Positions 45,201-54,730 of a DNA stretch of 64,000 nt are shown in pieces. The notes under the pieces are model-generated. The model worked only from the letters and a program-made list of their open reading frames with translations, did not search any database and had not been told where the DNA came from. Source of the DNA: Bryopsis sp. KO-2023 (taxonomy: Eukaryota > Chlorophyta > Ulvophyceae > Bryopsidales > Bryopsidaceae); assembly GCA_030272585.1 (NCBI GenBank), contig BSYQ01000004.1, forward strand, positions 558,001 through 622,000. Direction: 5' to 3'. Position numbers and translations under genes: made by a program. Every line of letters begins with the position of its first letter. The first letter of the stretch is position 1.

Positions 45201-46075
45201 ATCCACGGTTCACGAGCCAGTTCTACAAGGAACTGTTCAGGCTCGTAGGAACGGATCTGCAGATGTCAACTGCTCACCATCCACAGTCGGATGGCCAGAG
45301 TGAAGTAACGATCCGGACCCTGGAGAACTTCCTTCGGCCCTATATTGAGGCCAGGCCGGAGAAGTGGAGCGACTACCTGAGCACGGCAGAATTTGCAGCG
45401 AATAACTCGATCAACGCCAGTACCAAGTACACGCCGTTTTACCTTATGTACGGCCAGCACCCGAAGGGATTGGAGTTGGACCGGCCCAAGAGTAATGTTG
45501 AGGCCGCAGAAGCCATGGTGGACCGAATGCGGGACGATTTGATGGACGCGAAGAAGAACTACCACGCCGCCCAGGAGCAAATGTGCCAAGTAGCCAACAA
45601 GAAGAGGAGGCACGTGGAGTTCCAAGTGGGCCAAGAAGTGTGCCTACGAAGTGCACATCTTCCTTTGGCCGTGACCAAGCATGTACCAGCTAAGGTCCGA
45701 AGACGGTTCATCGGGCCATTCAAGGTGACCAAAGTGATATCACCGGTGGCCTACCGCATTGATCTACCAGAGACATGGCGACTACATCCAACCTTTCACG
45801 TCTCCAAACTCAAGGAGTATATACGTTCCGAGGAATTTAAGAGGGACGATCCTCCAGGACCGGCTCTGGTGGACGAACTAACTGGAGCCGAGGAATTCGA
45901 AGTGGAGACGGTTCTACGATCCAAGGGAGCTGGAAAAAGAAAGAGGTACCTGGTACTATGGAAGGGTTATCCGACCCATGAGGCCACATGGGAACCGGTT
46001 GCACATCTGGAACACTGTGCAGAATTGTTAGCTGAGTTCGAAAGGAAAAACTCAGCCAAACATGGTCATAACTGA
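42140..46075 (+). CDS. pol: Pol polyprotein of A2
   Basis: Same translated sequence as A1 Pol: protease DSGS, RT FLDD, RNase H, H2C2 zinc finger, D-D-35-E integrase, GPF-type module and chromodomain, no internal stop. Overlaps Gag by 76 nt in the -1 frame. Two independent copies with intact Pol indicate that the family has been active very recently. Confidence 0.95.
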   Translation: MLSLWRQPWSAILSKTVRRQKISKLKVRGAGPPALDQETGGDEASDPGDQGQREKRVRWKDQPEEPKHSSSPQDSPQDTADVRTGSPGTGPLRGATDGQGQEQPVGPSDHSERDASLEPGKGQGATEVDGEVLGQALSRTGSATADNFSFLAKTGGAGKNSRFTGFEIRVFINDVPVVAYVDSGSWENYLSKEVVEKVGVKVFPEQRTLVMADGSRKQVTGRADRLQFRSGSVNFVSDFHLFPGMAYEMILGIPWLVAENPDLCFRTRTIKVRRGRSQLSLPLAISTQPKPTEVMSIGGLEPTSATNVWRGIRSNDCGALMVVVTEVEPEDGHQKDDVERLIREDTSRKITNLLESYRRVFASDLPKGPPPVRNGHEFEIKVEEGTKPIFRPMYKLSPAELQEVRKQLDYMLDRELIRPSKSPWGAPVLFANKKDGGLRFCIDYRWLNQRTIKNRYPLPLPEELLDRLQGAKVFSRLDLRSGYWQMPIRPEDQEKTAFRTRYGHYEYKVVPFGLTNAPPQFMAMINDLFRDFHDRFMVVFLDDIIVYSKNEEEHAEHLRLVLDKLAEHNLYAKASKCSIAVKELDFVGHWISANGISPHRSKVQAIRDWEPLTSVPEVRSFLGMVSYYRRFIRQFSKVAAPIQKLVKKDQPWEWGAEQQAAFEALKESLTTAPVLLIPDPDKPYVVVTDASDFALGATLMQEADDGLQPVAFLSRSLNSAEQKYSAYERELLGISYALAQWRHYLEGAPKGTTVYTDHQPATHFLQQRVLSRTQTRWLKAGYFQSIMPKIVYLPGRSNVVADALSRKPQLKLNAILEAKISPGEAQEWTQATTDDPTLKRILDQLDQGRHVPGYSRTEPGMLLYQTEPGVDPKLVVPTTKRQVVLHDHHDVPMAGHPGVARTAELVSRRYWWRGWRRTVTDYVRSCPTCQVMKTENAKPKGLLNPLPVPTYKWEQLTTDLVTDLPKSNGYTAVAVFVDRLTKMCKFVPCTKEVSAKEYAELFLSQVFPTSGIPEVIVSDRDPRFTSQFYKELFRLVGTDLQMSTAHHPQSDGQSEVTIRTLENFLRPYIEARPEKWSDYLSTAEFAANNSINASTKYTPFYLMYGQHPKGLELDRPKSNVEAAEAMVDRMRDDLMDAKKNYHAAQEQMCQVANKKRRHVEFQVGQEVCLRSAHLPLAVTKHVPAKVRRRFIGPFKVTKVISPVAYRIDLPETWRLHPTFHVSKLKEYIRSEEFKRDDPPGPALVDELTGAEEFEVETVLRSKGAGKRKRYLVLWKGYPTHEATWEPVAHLEHCAELLAEFERKNSAKHGHN

Positions 46076-46389
46076 GACCGGATCGCATTGGAGCCAGCGA
46101 TGGGGGAGTTGGATCCAAATGGAGACGGACCGAGAATGATCCGACCCCGGCTGGTATGGGACAGCTTTAACGGGGAAACATCATCTCAGTCCTGAGGTAA
46201 CTCCCAGCTGACTACACGATCCGAGGAAGGCGTGGCTGTACAGGAGTACTGGACCGTGGAGCCGGGAACGACGATAAAAACTAAGCGCGAAGACAAGGAA
46301 CCATACGTCAAGCGCACTTTGGTTTCTGTTCTCCGACTCGCTACTGCAAACCCCGACAAACATCTACTGTTCCTTCGTTCTCGTTCGAA

Positions 46390-46911
46390 ATGGCTGCACC
46401 AACTCCTGTCTCTAGCGCCCTTGATGCGTTAAATGCAGCGTTCACTGAGGAGACAAAGAGGTTACAGGCCACGGTAGCGGCACAAAAAGAAAGGATTCAG
46501 CAGCTTGAGAATGAACTAGCCGCTACAAAGGAGGCACTGGCGAACGCTAGGAAGGAAGCAGAAGGGGACGCGCGAAAATGGGGACGGAACCGTGAGGCGG
46601 AAATGGTTACAGGAATAGAGAAGGCAATAGGAGTTCTGGACCGGGAAAAGCAAAAAGCAGTTGCGAGACTGGAACGCGGCTTACCTCAAGGCCGTTGGGG
46701 TGGATCCCGTTGGGAATCGACAAGCGAGAGGAGCTTCACAGGGAGCGGTATCGACGGAGCAAACGCAGGAACGGACCCAGGAGCAGCGTGGAGAGCACTC
46801 TGGAGGATCTTCGCAGCAAACGCAGGCGATCCAAGGTCCCAGAACGCGACTTCGCAGTCGTGGCCAGAAATGAGTTACAACAGGTCTAACCTGTTGGGAC
46901 CAGTGGAGTGA
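46390..46911 (+). CDS. Downstream coiled-coil ORF (ORF3) of A2
   Basis: Same 173-codon ORF as in A1, with the same abrupt change of character after the coiled coil and the same basic alternative frame (46695-46889). The possible frameshift is therefore in the family source and not a private mutation of A1. Confidence 0.6.
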   Translation: MAAPTPVSSALDALNAAFTEETKRLQATVAAQKERIQQLENELAATKEALANARKEAEGDARKWGRNREAEMVTGIEKAIGVLDREKQKAVARLERGLPQGRWGGSRWESTSERSFTGSGIDGANAGTDPGAAWRALWRIFAANAGDPRSQNATSQSWPEMSYNRSNLLGPVE

Positions 46912-47371
46912 TTGGTGTGTTTGTTTTATTTTGCATACCATCCATTTTCTGTGGAACCATGAGGGAGTTCTGTTTTGATCTGGTTATGATTTTCCTGTTT
47001 TATTGAAGTATCAATTTGGGTTATTTGGGTGTTCAGAATCAAACATTTGAGTGGATCCAGGCTGGGATCCAGAGGTTACCTTACTTTTCTTTCTAAGGTA
47101 ACAGGGAACTATATCGATTTTGCAGACATTATTGGATCCAGGGGTTCTTTTGTTTTGATTATTGGATCCAGGGGTTTTGTTTGGTTGTTGGATCTCAAGG
47201 TAACAGTGGTCAAGGGGACCAGTGTCGGATGGACCGATAAGAACCTTGTTTGTTTTTGAACACAAACATTTTTGGCATGTAAAAAGGTTCGGGGTGACTT
47301 GGGTTGTGTAAACTGATCTCCTCTCATATACGTGGTGCTCGGGACGCGCACTTGATGGGGGGGGGAGTGGT

Positions 47372-47781
47372 TGATACGAATGTGGACTCTGGAACGAGTA
47401 CACATTCACCTAAGTCGATCCAGTCGGACTGGATCAGCCTGGTCCGGTAATCAGTGCCTGGTTCGGTACCAGAGCCGGTCCAGCAGTACAGTCCGACTGA
47501 CCCAAGTGAGAGGTGGACACGGTGGCAGTTACCGTGTCCACACAATCCAACCAACGGTCCTGAGAAGGATTTGGTCTGGATCTGTCGGTCCAGTGGACGC
47601 TGGGTCCGACAGCTCTCAACCGTTCCTTTTGCCAGGTTGTCGGTCCGGCCCCATATTTATTGGATCCGGACCGAGGTAACAATGTTCTAGAGTAAGCTTG
47701 TAAGCAAAGACTCTTATCCGTGTTTCCGTGGTTCTAGACGTAACGTCTACCACTACTCGATACTTTCCCGTGTTTTTATCA
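47372..47781 (+). repeat. 3' LTR of A2, preceded by a G9 polypurine tract
   Basis: 410 bp ending TTTTTATCA, directly preceded by GATGGGGGGGGGAGTGGT (47354-47371). Confidence 0.95.
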
Positions 47782-47834
47782 CCCTCCAGATGTCATACTT
47801 CCGCATCTGTACACTTCCTTCTCGACTTAACTGC
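47782..47834 (-). pseudogene. 53-bp island of element B integrase between A2 and C
   Basis: Between the right end of A2 and the left end of C only 53 bp of B remain. On the minus strand they read QLSREGSVQMRKYDIWR in the integrase frame and include the first ATG of that frame. Both flanking target duplications (CCCTC and ACTGC) overlap the ends. Confidence 0.8.
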
Positions 47835-48255
47835 TGATAGTGAAGCTTGTGGGTGACGCAATAGTGGTCGGCTGTGTTGATTGGATTCGTGATAACTTGC
47901 TGGCTAACGCAAGTATACTTGTGGGGTTTGTTGGTTTAGACAACTCTCTAGCTAGCGCGGTTGTGATCGCTACTAGAGCACTTGGGTTGGGAAGTGATTG
48001 CGTCAGGCAAACACTTAACACACACACACACAAACACACACACAAGCGGGAACACACCAATCCCACGAATCCCGAGTTCTTACAAAGTAACTATGAGTGT
48101 CAAAACAACGAGTGGGCCTCTTAAGTACCCCTAAGTGTAGTACGCTGACGCATGCCCCAAACTCTGGGTCTAATCTGTCTTACTCGCGAACCCGCATGCG
48201 TCAGCCACCCTCGGCTCTATCCCAAACTACCTCGTATAGCGCTAAAAGACTAACA
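47835..48255 (-). repeat. 3' LTR of C (left copy)
   Basis: 421 bp; in element sense it begins TGTTAGTCTTTTAGCGC and ends CTTCACTATCA. It includes a (CA)n tract near 48022-48045 and two copies of GACGCATGC/GCATGCGTC that form an inverted pair (48150-48205). Confidence 0.95.
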
Positions 48256-48285
48256 TACGCCCCCCCCGCAAAAAGTGGGCGCCCA
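48256..48285 (-). other. Polypurine tract of C
   Basis: On the minus strand TTTTTGCGGGGGGGGCGTA abuts the 3' LTR. A G8 run replaces the A/G mixture of most polypurine tracts. Confidence 0.6.
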
Positions 48286-48450
48286 CGCACACCAAAACAC
48301 AAAGAAAAACAAAAACACAAAAACACAAACACAAAACTCACCCACTCCCATACCCACACCCAACTGTCTTGGACCTGTCTCTTGCTCTGACGTCTCTGAC
48401 AGCTGCTGCACGCACACACTTGGTCGACGATAACGCTTTTTCCCTCCTCC

Positions 48451-50265
48451 TTAACGCTGTTCCGGCGCTTGCGCTTGCGGAATAGCACGCTGCTCCTGCG
48501 CATGCGCTTGCTGCACTGCACGATACCGGACACAGGGATCAAATGCGGCAGCCACCCTCTTGGACTTAAGGAATGGCAGATCCCTTGTGATGCCGGACAC
48601 CTTGAGCTGCCGCTTCACACACATGTTGCAGTGTGGCAACTTCTCGTGCTCAGCCGGGAACGGAGGGATTTCTTCGAACGTCGAGCGTGTCAGCTTCAAC
48701 ATATGGGCAGGTAGAGAGAATGGGGAGACGGTGGCGATGGACTTGTTGTCCACTTCCGCGACTTTTTGGACCGCCGTGACGATGCGCCCCAGCATCGAGT
48801 ATGCCAACCAATGAGCATCACACACGAGGTGATACCCACAAGGAAGGACGGAATACTTCTTCTGCGTCAGCCGCTGAGCACTTGCTTGCATTGGGCTTCT
48901 CCCGCACCAAATGCACATGGGCAACTCGTGAAAGTGCCGGTTGCCGCGGTAATTTTGCAAGGCTCGGTCCCTGGGGTTAGTATATTGGACCTTCGGCCAT
49001 TTCTCCGACGCAGTGATGGGGTTGCAAGCCTCCTCGATATCCTCCCGTGACAGGTTCACTTCGCTGGGTGCAGCATCCACTTTGTCCTGAGCAGCCGCCC
49101 TTAGTCTTCTGAGCTTAACCTTTTCTCGGAAAGCCCGAAGTGCTGCTTCTGTTGGAGCTAACTCCAACGGTGGATGGACCGCACGCTGAACCTCTGTCAC
49201 CTGGCTTGGCCCTTCATCATTCCTTATTTCCCCGTCCTCCAGTTCAGAACTAGGACCTTCGAGCCTAGGAGGTGGACTGCCGAAGTCAATTTCTTCGTTA
49301 AAATCCAAGTCCAAAAGCTCCTCCTCTCTCATGTCGAATAAGTCCTCCCCCGGTGCTATTGCGGTAGCCTCATCTCCGGGAGTCTGAACTGTTGGCGCTG
49401 GTTGTGAGGGTGCTGGAGTCTTTAATGCGGCAGCCTTTAACTTGAGTAACAAGTTGGCTCTTGCTGCATCTCCAGGCATACGATCCCTCGGTGGCTCACC
49501 ACCTTCATCGTCACCGTCCTCTCGCCTTCTCTTTCCGTGTGGATCTTCATCCCTACACGGCGAGCTTGGGCGTTTGTTTTTCCCTTTCCCCTTGCCCTTG
49601 CTTGAGCCTCCCGCATCATCGTCCTTGGACGGTTCCAGATCAAGTGTTGCGTTTGACAACAGAACTTGGACTTGGCGATCCAGTTCTTCGCGTACCCGTG
49701 GTGCTGGTACCGGCGGGTTCAAACGCAGCATCTTGTCCGTTGTTTCGCTCTGCACTTGAAGTTTTTCAGAGCCGTCTCTGAGGGACTCTCCCAGCAAATC
49801 GATCTGCAGCTCTTGTTCTGCCAATTCCTTCTCAAGGTTGTTGGCTGCTGCACTCCACGCGGTTGCTACAGCTCGCTGCAGCGTTTCCTCTACCGCGGTA
49901 AATCGATCCACCATTCCCCCGAGAGCTTGCTTGCGGAGGTCATTCTCACGATGGTTAGCCATCATGTGAGATTGGAACCGCTGCTTCTTCAGCTTCATGG
50001 CTTCCAATTTTTCTTCCAAGACCTTAGTCTTGTCCTCCGCTTCTTTCTTTTCCGCCTCTGCCTTTTCCTTGGCTTTCTCCGCTGCCACCTTCGCAGCCTC
50101 AGCTGCTTTCGTCCGGTCACTCAACTCTGAGAGCTGCCGGGTTAAGGCCTCATTGTTCTGCAGCACCTCCTCTGCGGTCGTAACAAAGTGCTGCAGCTCC
50201 TCTTCTTTTTGAGCTACCTCCGCTTCCAACCTCGCAATAATTGCGGCGGGTGTGTCGGCAGCCAT
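48451..50265 (-). CDS. ORF3 of C: coiled coil plus C-terminal RING-like zinc module
   Basis: 604 residues from ATG 50265, 448 nt after the Pol stop. Residues 10 to about 190 form a long coiled coil (ARLEAEVAQKEEELQHF, then Lys/Glu/Ala heptads). A basic cluster near 215-240 (KGKGKNKRPSSP, HGKRRRED) looks like a bipartite nuclear localisation signal. An acidic middle follows. At about 450-550 lies a Cys/His module, CIWC, then CGYHLVCDAHW 21 residues on, then CNMC about 60 residues later: C-x2-C-x21-C-x2-H-x2-C-x2-H-x60-C-x2-C. This resembles RING-type cross-brace zinc domains. The tail repeats QEQRAIPQAQAPEQR-like units. The segment around WLAYS also resembles WLAGS in the B ORF at 25733-28360. 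Known Ty3/Gypsy elements lack such a gene; role unknown. Confidence 0.8.
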   Translation of the reverse strand: MAADTPAAIIARLEAEVAQKEEELQHFVTTAEEVLQNNEALTRQLSELSDRTKAAEAAKVAAEKAKEKAEAEKKEAEDKTKVLEEKLEAMKLKKQRFQSHMMANHRENDLRKQALGGMVDRFTAVEETLQRAVATAWSAAANNLEKELAEQELQIDLLGESLRDGSEKLQVQSETTDKMLRLNPPVPAPRVREELDRQVQVLLSNATLDLEPSKDDDAGGSSKGKGKGKNKRPSSPCRDEDPHGKRRREDGDDEGGEPPRDRMPGDAARANLLLKLKAAALKTPAPSQPAPTVQTPGDEATAIAPGEDLFDMREEELLDLDFNEEIDFGSPPPRLEGPSSELEDGEIRNDEGPSQVTEVQRAVHPPLELAPTEAALRAFREKVKLRRLRAAAQDKVDAAPSEVNLSREDIEEACNPITASEKWPKVQYTNPRDRALQNYRGNRHFHELPMCIWCGRSPMQASAQRLTQKKYSVLPCGYHLVCDAHWLAYSMLGRIVTAVQKVAEVDNKSIATVSPFSLPAHMLKLTRSTFEEIPPFPAEHEKLPHCNMCVKRQLKVSGITRDLPFLKSKRVAAAFDPCVRYRAVQQAHAQEQRAIPQAQAPEQR

Positions 50266-50375
50266 TATGTTTGTCGGAAAGAAAGAAATAACAACGGTTT
50301 GTGCGTCTTTAGACTCTTTTCACTCAGGAGCTCGCTCCGTTTACACAAACACTAGGGCAAAATGGTTCGAGGGCT

Positions 50376-50390
50376 GCGCTTATAAGGCTG
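50376..50390 (-). promoter_or_regulatory. Possible internal promoter of ORF3 in C
   Basis: On the minus strand CCAGCCTTATAAGCGC carries a good TATA-like box about 115-120 bp before the ORF3 ATG, with a C/T- and A-rich leader between. The last 11 leader bases, CCGACAAACAT, match the leader of ORF3 in element A. Suggests a separate ORF3 transcript. Confidence 0.4.
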
Positions 50391-50713
50391 GGTGACTCGT
50401 ACACTTTCCTCGTTGGGTTATTGGGGTGAGACACCAACGTTTCGCTCGGTTGGAGTCTCGTCAAGACCACCTCAACACGTCACTTGATAGGGGTTTTCTC
50501 GGAACAACCACACTATCTCGAATGTGACATCGTTTGCCCGGTTTCTAAAGTACTACTGAAGCTACACTTACTGCGCCAGCCAAATAACTTAGGCACCTAA
50601 CGCATTAAAGTTAAAGAGTTGGTTTGGAAGTCGACAGAGTTTTTCTAAGGTATCCTTTTTCGCGCCCCCTTGCAATAAGGAGTTCCACCTTAGCCATCAA
50701 ACACTCTGTTTCC

Positions 50714-53700
50714 CTATTCTCTTCCTTTCTGCAACTCTTTTCTTTCTTTCTCTTTAAATGCGCGAAGTATATCTGGTGCGTTAACCAGATTAGCTTCAGG
50801 TTCCCAAGTAGCGTCAAGTAGATCGTATCCTTTCCACAGCACTAGGTATTCGCGATTGCGTTTACCTCTAGCCCTTAGGATATTTTCGACCTCATACTCT
50901 ACTTCGCTACCAATCAACTCTCCTTCTGGAGGTTGTATCTGCCTGCTGTTATCACTCGAGGCGTGATAACGCTTGAACTTAGAAACATGAAACACTGGGT
51001 GAATGAGCCATGTTTCCGGAAGTTGAACTCTGTAAGCCACCTTTGATATTTTCTCCACAATTTCAAAGGGACCCACAAATCGACGGCGCAGTTTGGGACT
51101 CACTTTGTTCAAAGCAGCCAACGGAATAAAACGGCTTTTTATCAGGACTTTATCCCCTTTTTCAAAAGCAATATCTTTCCTCTTCTTGTTTGCACTCACA
51201 CACATTCTGTGTTGTGCTCTAGAGTAATATGCTTTTGCGGTATCTAAGTCCTGTGCCATCCGTGCTACCATAGTCTTAACTGCTTCCACTTGAAATTGCG
51301 TTGCCGTCCCACCAATGTTTGGTGTTTCTGGATGGTACCCATACATCAAGTATGCAGGTGCGAACCCTGTACTCGCATTCACTGCATTGTTTGCTGCAAA
51401 CTCTGCTGTAGGTAAATACTCAACCCACTTATGGGGATACCTCTCAGCATATGGCCTTAGAAAATTTTCCAGAGTACGTATGGTAACCTCACTCTGCCCA
51501 TCCGTCTGAGGGTGGTAAGCTGTACTCATACGAATCTCTGTACCCAGAGCTTTAAAAAGCGTCTGCCAGAACTTGCTGGTAAAGCGAGGGTCTCTATCAG
51601 ACACAATCACTTTAGGTAGGCCATGGTTGCGGTAAACATGTTCGATAAAAAGTTGGGCGTATCCTGCAGCGGTAATCTCTTTAGTACATGGGGCGAAATG
51701 CACAAACTTGGTAAGTCTATCGACAAAGACAGCTACAGCACTAAACCCATTGGATGCTGGTAGATCTGTCACCAAGTCAGTGGTAATCTGCTCCCACTTC
51801 CGCTCAGGTATTGGCAGGGGTTGAAGTAAGCCCATAGGCTTCTGTGTGTCAGCCTTTATTTGTTGGCACACAGGGCATTCGCGCACAAATGCCTTCAACT
51901 CATTCATCCACCCCTTCCACCAATATCGCCGCGCGAGGATTTCTCCTGTTCGCGCTGGTCCTGTATGGCCTGCTGAAGGTGTCTCATGGCACTCCTTCAT
52001 GATCTTATTGCGCTGGCCTTTAGGAACCACCACTTTCTCGACTAATCCTCTCTTTGGGACCGTCCAGAGTATTCCCTCTCTGAGGAAATATCCCTCAACT
52101 TCCTCGCCACTCTCAAGCTTCCGCAATATCTTCACCAAGGAGTTATCAGCTTGGAGGGCTTGTTTCCACTCGTCTTGGCTTGCTTGATGCACTTGCCAAG
52201 TGGAAATGTTCATCGCAGTTTCCACGGGCTTAGGAACACTGCGGGAGAGAGCATCTGCTAACACGTTAGCCTTGCCTTTGATATAGGAGATCTTGGGGTT
52301 GATCGAAGTCAGGTACCCCGCCTCAAGCCATCTTGCTTGGGTTCTAGAAAGGTTCCTCTGCGACAGAATATGCGTCAGAGGTTGGTGGTCAGTGAACACT
52401 GTTACTCCACCCGCACAACCTTCTAGATAATGTCTCCACTGCACCATCGCATAACATATTGCACACAACTCTTTATCGTATGGTGCATAGTTAAGCTCGG
52501 CAGGCTTGAATCTACGTGAGAGGTAAGCTATTGGCTGTAGCCCCTCTCCGTGATCCTGTGTTAACACGGCACCGATGGCCTCATTCGACGCATCAGTGAT
52601 CACAGTGTAAGGCAGTGACGCATCTGGAAAAATAAGGACGGGAGCTTGACTTAGACGCTTTTTCAGTTCATTGAATGCGCCACGCTCAACCTGTCCCCAT
52701 CTCCAGGGATGGTCTTTTTTCACTAAGTCATGGAGTGGTCCAGCAACATGTGCAAACTGGGGAATGAATTTCCTGTAGTATGAAACCATTCCAAGGAAAC
52801 TACGTACATCACTAACACTCTGTAGTTCCTTCCACTCCTTCACTGCCTTCACTTTTTGTTCCTGTGGTTTTAACCCACTTCCGCTAATGCGGTAGCCAAG
52901 ATAGTCTACTGTTGCGACAGCCAGCTCACTTTTACTTGCCTTAGCAAAAAGCTGATATTCTGCTAGTCGCGACAGGACTTTCTCTAAGTGTTCGGCATGC
53001 TGTTCCATGTTTTCAGAGAAGATGAGTATGTCATCGATAAAGACAACAACAAAATCATCTAAAAACTCTGCGAGTAGGTCTTGCACTAGAGTTTGGAATT
53101 GCGCTGGGCAATTGGTTAGCCCAAAAGGCGCTACCAAAAACTCAAAGTGACCGTATCTCGTGCGGAACGCTGTTTTATCTGTATCAGATGGCCTTACTGG
53201 AAATTGCCAATAGCCTGATCGCAGATCTAACTTTGAGAACACTTTGGCTTTGAACACTCTATCCATCAATTCTTCTGGCAGGGGTAAAGGATACCGGTTT
53301 TTCACCGTCACCTTATTGATCCACCTGTAATCCACACACATCCTTAAGCCTCCATCCTTTTTCGGTACAAATAGGATTGGCGCGCCCCAAGGGGACTCGG
53401 ATGGTTTGATTTTCTTCTGTTCCAGAAGGTAGTCCACTTGTGCTTTCACTTCATCCAGCTCTGCTGGTGAAAGCTTGTATATTGGACGATGGATAGGTGT
53501 TGGATCCTCCAGGTCTATCTTAAACTCATGACCTTTTCTCTTCGGAGGGATCCCTGGGGGTAAATCACGAGGGAACACACCACGGTGTGTTTCTACCACC
53601 TTTTTAATTTCGGCAGGGGTGTCTGAACGAATAAGTTTGCCAATCTCATCCTCAGTGTTGAATGGCTGTGTTCGCTCTATTGCGTCAGGCAATTCATGTT

Positions 53701-54730
53701 GGCCTAAAGCTTTCTCTTCAGACTCTTGCACTACAACCATGAATGCTGTCTCTGTTTTGAGATGACGCATCATTCTCTTAGCTGAACACTCAGTCACTGG
53801 CACTTCTTGCAGTATCGACTGTACTTTTCGTTCAGGTTCAATACTCTCTTGGGTTGGATGACGCAACGGGAGATGAAACACTTGGCTGTTTTTGCAAACT
53901 GAAATCTCATTCTGCTGAAAGTCTATGCGGGGGTTTTCTTTCTGCAACCAAGGCATGCCCAATATTAGGTCATAACCAAGGTCTGGGAACAGATCCGCTT
54001 TCATTTTGCACTTCAGCCCTCCTATCTTTACTCGGAGGTTGTTACAGCTGCCAGCCAGTTCTTTAATATCTCCGTTTGCCAACATTGCTCTCTTTGAGCT
54101 TGGTGTAATCGACAACCCGAGATCACGCGCTACCTTATCATTGATATAGTTTGCTGTACTTCCACAATCAATGAATGCATAAAGGTCCGTGGTCTTGATC
54201 CGTGCTTTTACTTCGTACCCTCTCACAGGCACTTCTTGAATTTTTAACAGAGGGCATGTGTCACCCTTGGTTGACGAAGTTGATCGAACTTCTGACACAT
54301 TAACTCGCTCTGTGGTAGACCGCTGGGTTGTTTCTGACCCACTATCGTCTACGTCTGCAGGCAGGGACTCCTGTAGACTACTCTGCGACTCCAATGAGCC
54401 CACAGATTCACTAACAGAGGGAAGAGATGCAGATGACGCATGAGGCGCGTCCATCTCATCCGGTGTGCTTTCCTTCTGTTCATTTTTCCAATCGCAGTTG
54501 TCATGTGCCGATTGGGTAGATGTGGAGAGTGTCTCTGTTCTCTCTTCACGCGGTGTACTAGTCCGCTCCTCAGGTTTTCCGCTGTGAGTACAAACCTTTT
54601 TCGAGGCACCTACTTTTGATCTATGCTTCCTACGCCGCCTACGAACTCTGTTTCGCTTACGACGTTTGCGTCGGCCAGGCTCAGACGAAGCAGTTTCCTG
54701 CCTGGCGGTCAGTTTAACATTTTTTTTACA
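50714..54730 (-). CDS. pol: Pol polyprotein of C: protease, RT, RNase H, integrase, chromodomain
   Basis: Open from the frameshift site at about 54727 to the stop at 50714; the first ATG in frame is 54454 (1,246 residues from there). A Lys/Arg-rich and Ser-rich lead precedes an aspartic protease whose active site reads DCGS instead of DTG/DSG (about residue 95 from the ATG). RT has FIDDILIFS near 473; RNase H has TDASNEAIG and ends with LADALSRS; then an H2C2 zinc finger (HETPSAGH ... CPVCQQ), integrase D, D, E ([20 protein letters not shown]), a GPF-type module (RRFVGPFEIVEK) and a canonical chromodomain ([19 protein letters not shown]). Close in layout to A Pol but clearly a different family. 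In the -1 frame relative to Gag. Confidence 0.93.
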   Translation of the reverse strand, partial: CKKNVKLTARQETASSEPGRRKRRKRNRVRRRRRKHRSKVGASKKVCTHSGKPEERTSTPREERTETLSTSTQSAHDNCDWKNEQKESTPDEMDAPHASSASLPSVSESVGSLESQSSLQESLPADVDDSGSETTQRSTTERVNVSEVRSTSSTKGDTCPLLKIQEVPVRGYEVKARIKTTDLYAFIDCGSTANYINDKVARDLGLSITPSSKRAMLANGDIKELAGSCNNLRVKIGGLKCKMKADLFPDLGYDLILGMPWLQKENPRIDFQQNEISVCKNSQVFHLPLRHPTQESIEPERKVQSILQEVPVTECSAKRMMRHLKTETAFMVVVQESEEKALGQHELPDAIERTQPFNTEDEIGKLIRSDTPAEIKKVVETHRGVFPRDLPPGIPPKRKGHEFKIDLEDPTPIHRPIYKLSPAELDEVKAQVDYLLEQKKIKPSESPWGAPILFVPKKDGGLRMCVDYRWINKVTVKNRYPLPLPEELMDRVFKAKVFSKLDLRSGYWQFPVRPSDTDKTAFRTRYGHFEFLVAPFGLTNCPAQFQTLVQDLLAEFLDDFVVVFIDDILIFSENMEQHAEHLEKVLSRLAEYQLFAKASKSELAVATVDYLGYRISGSGLKPQEQKVKAVKEWKELQSVSDVRSFLGMVSYYRKFIPQFAHVAGPLHDLVKKDHPWRWGQVERGAFNELKKRLSQAPVLIFPDASLPYTVITDASNEAIGAVLTQDHGEGLQPIAYLSRRFKPAELNYAPYDKELCAICYAMVQWRHYLEGCAGGVTVFTDHQPLTHILSQRNLSRTQARWLEAGYLTSINPKISYIKGKANVLADALSRSVPKPVETAMNISTWQVHQASQDEWKQALQADNSLVKILRKLESGEEVEGYFLREGILWTVPKRGLVEKVVVPKGQRNKIMKECHETPSAGHTGPARTGEILARRYWWKGWMNELKAFVRECPVCQQIKADTQKPMGLLQPLPIPERKWEQITTDLVTDLPASNGFSAVAVFVDRLTKFVHFAPCTKEITAAGYAQLFIEHVYRNHGLPKVIVSDRDPRFTSKFWQTLFKALGTEIRMSTAYHPQTDGQSEVTIRTLENFLRPYAERYPHKWVEYLPTAEFAANNAVNASTGFAPAYLMYGYHPETPNIGGTATQFQVEAVKTMVARMAQDLDTAKAYYSRAQHRMCVSANKKRKDIAFEKGDKVLIKSRFIPLAALNKVSPKLRRRFVGPFEIVEKISKVAYRVQLPETWLIHPVFHVSKFKRYHASSDNSRQIQPPEGELIGSEVEYEVENILRARGKRNREYLVLWKGYDLLDATWEPEANLVNAPDILRAFKEKERKELQKGRE

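Larger units (their letters stand above)
39202..47781 (+). mobile_element. Element A2: second complete copy of chromovirus A, 8,580 bp
   Basis: Same length and layout as A1, offset by 9,358 bp, with its own target duplication CCCTC (39197-39201 and 47782-47786), so it is an independent insertion and not a segmental duplication. It lies in the same B integrase ORF and in the same orientation as A1, 778 bp away. By eye it differs from A1 at only a few bases, for example 39350 and 41705. Confidence 0.95.

Noticed and set aside
29844-47781. A1-A2 as a segmental duplication of one locus
   Set aside because: Each copy has its own target-site duplication and different flanking B sequence, so they are separate insertions.
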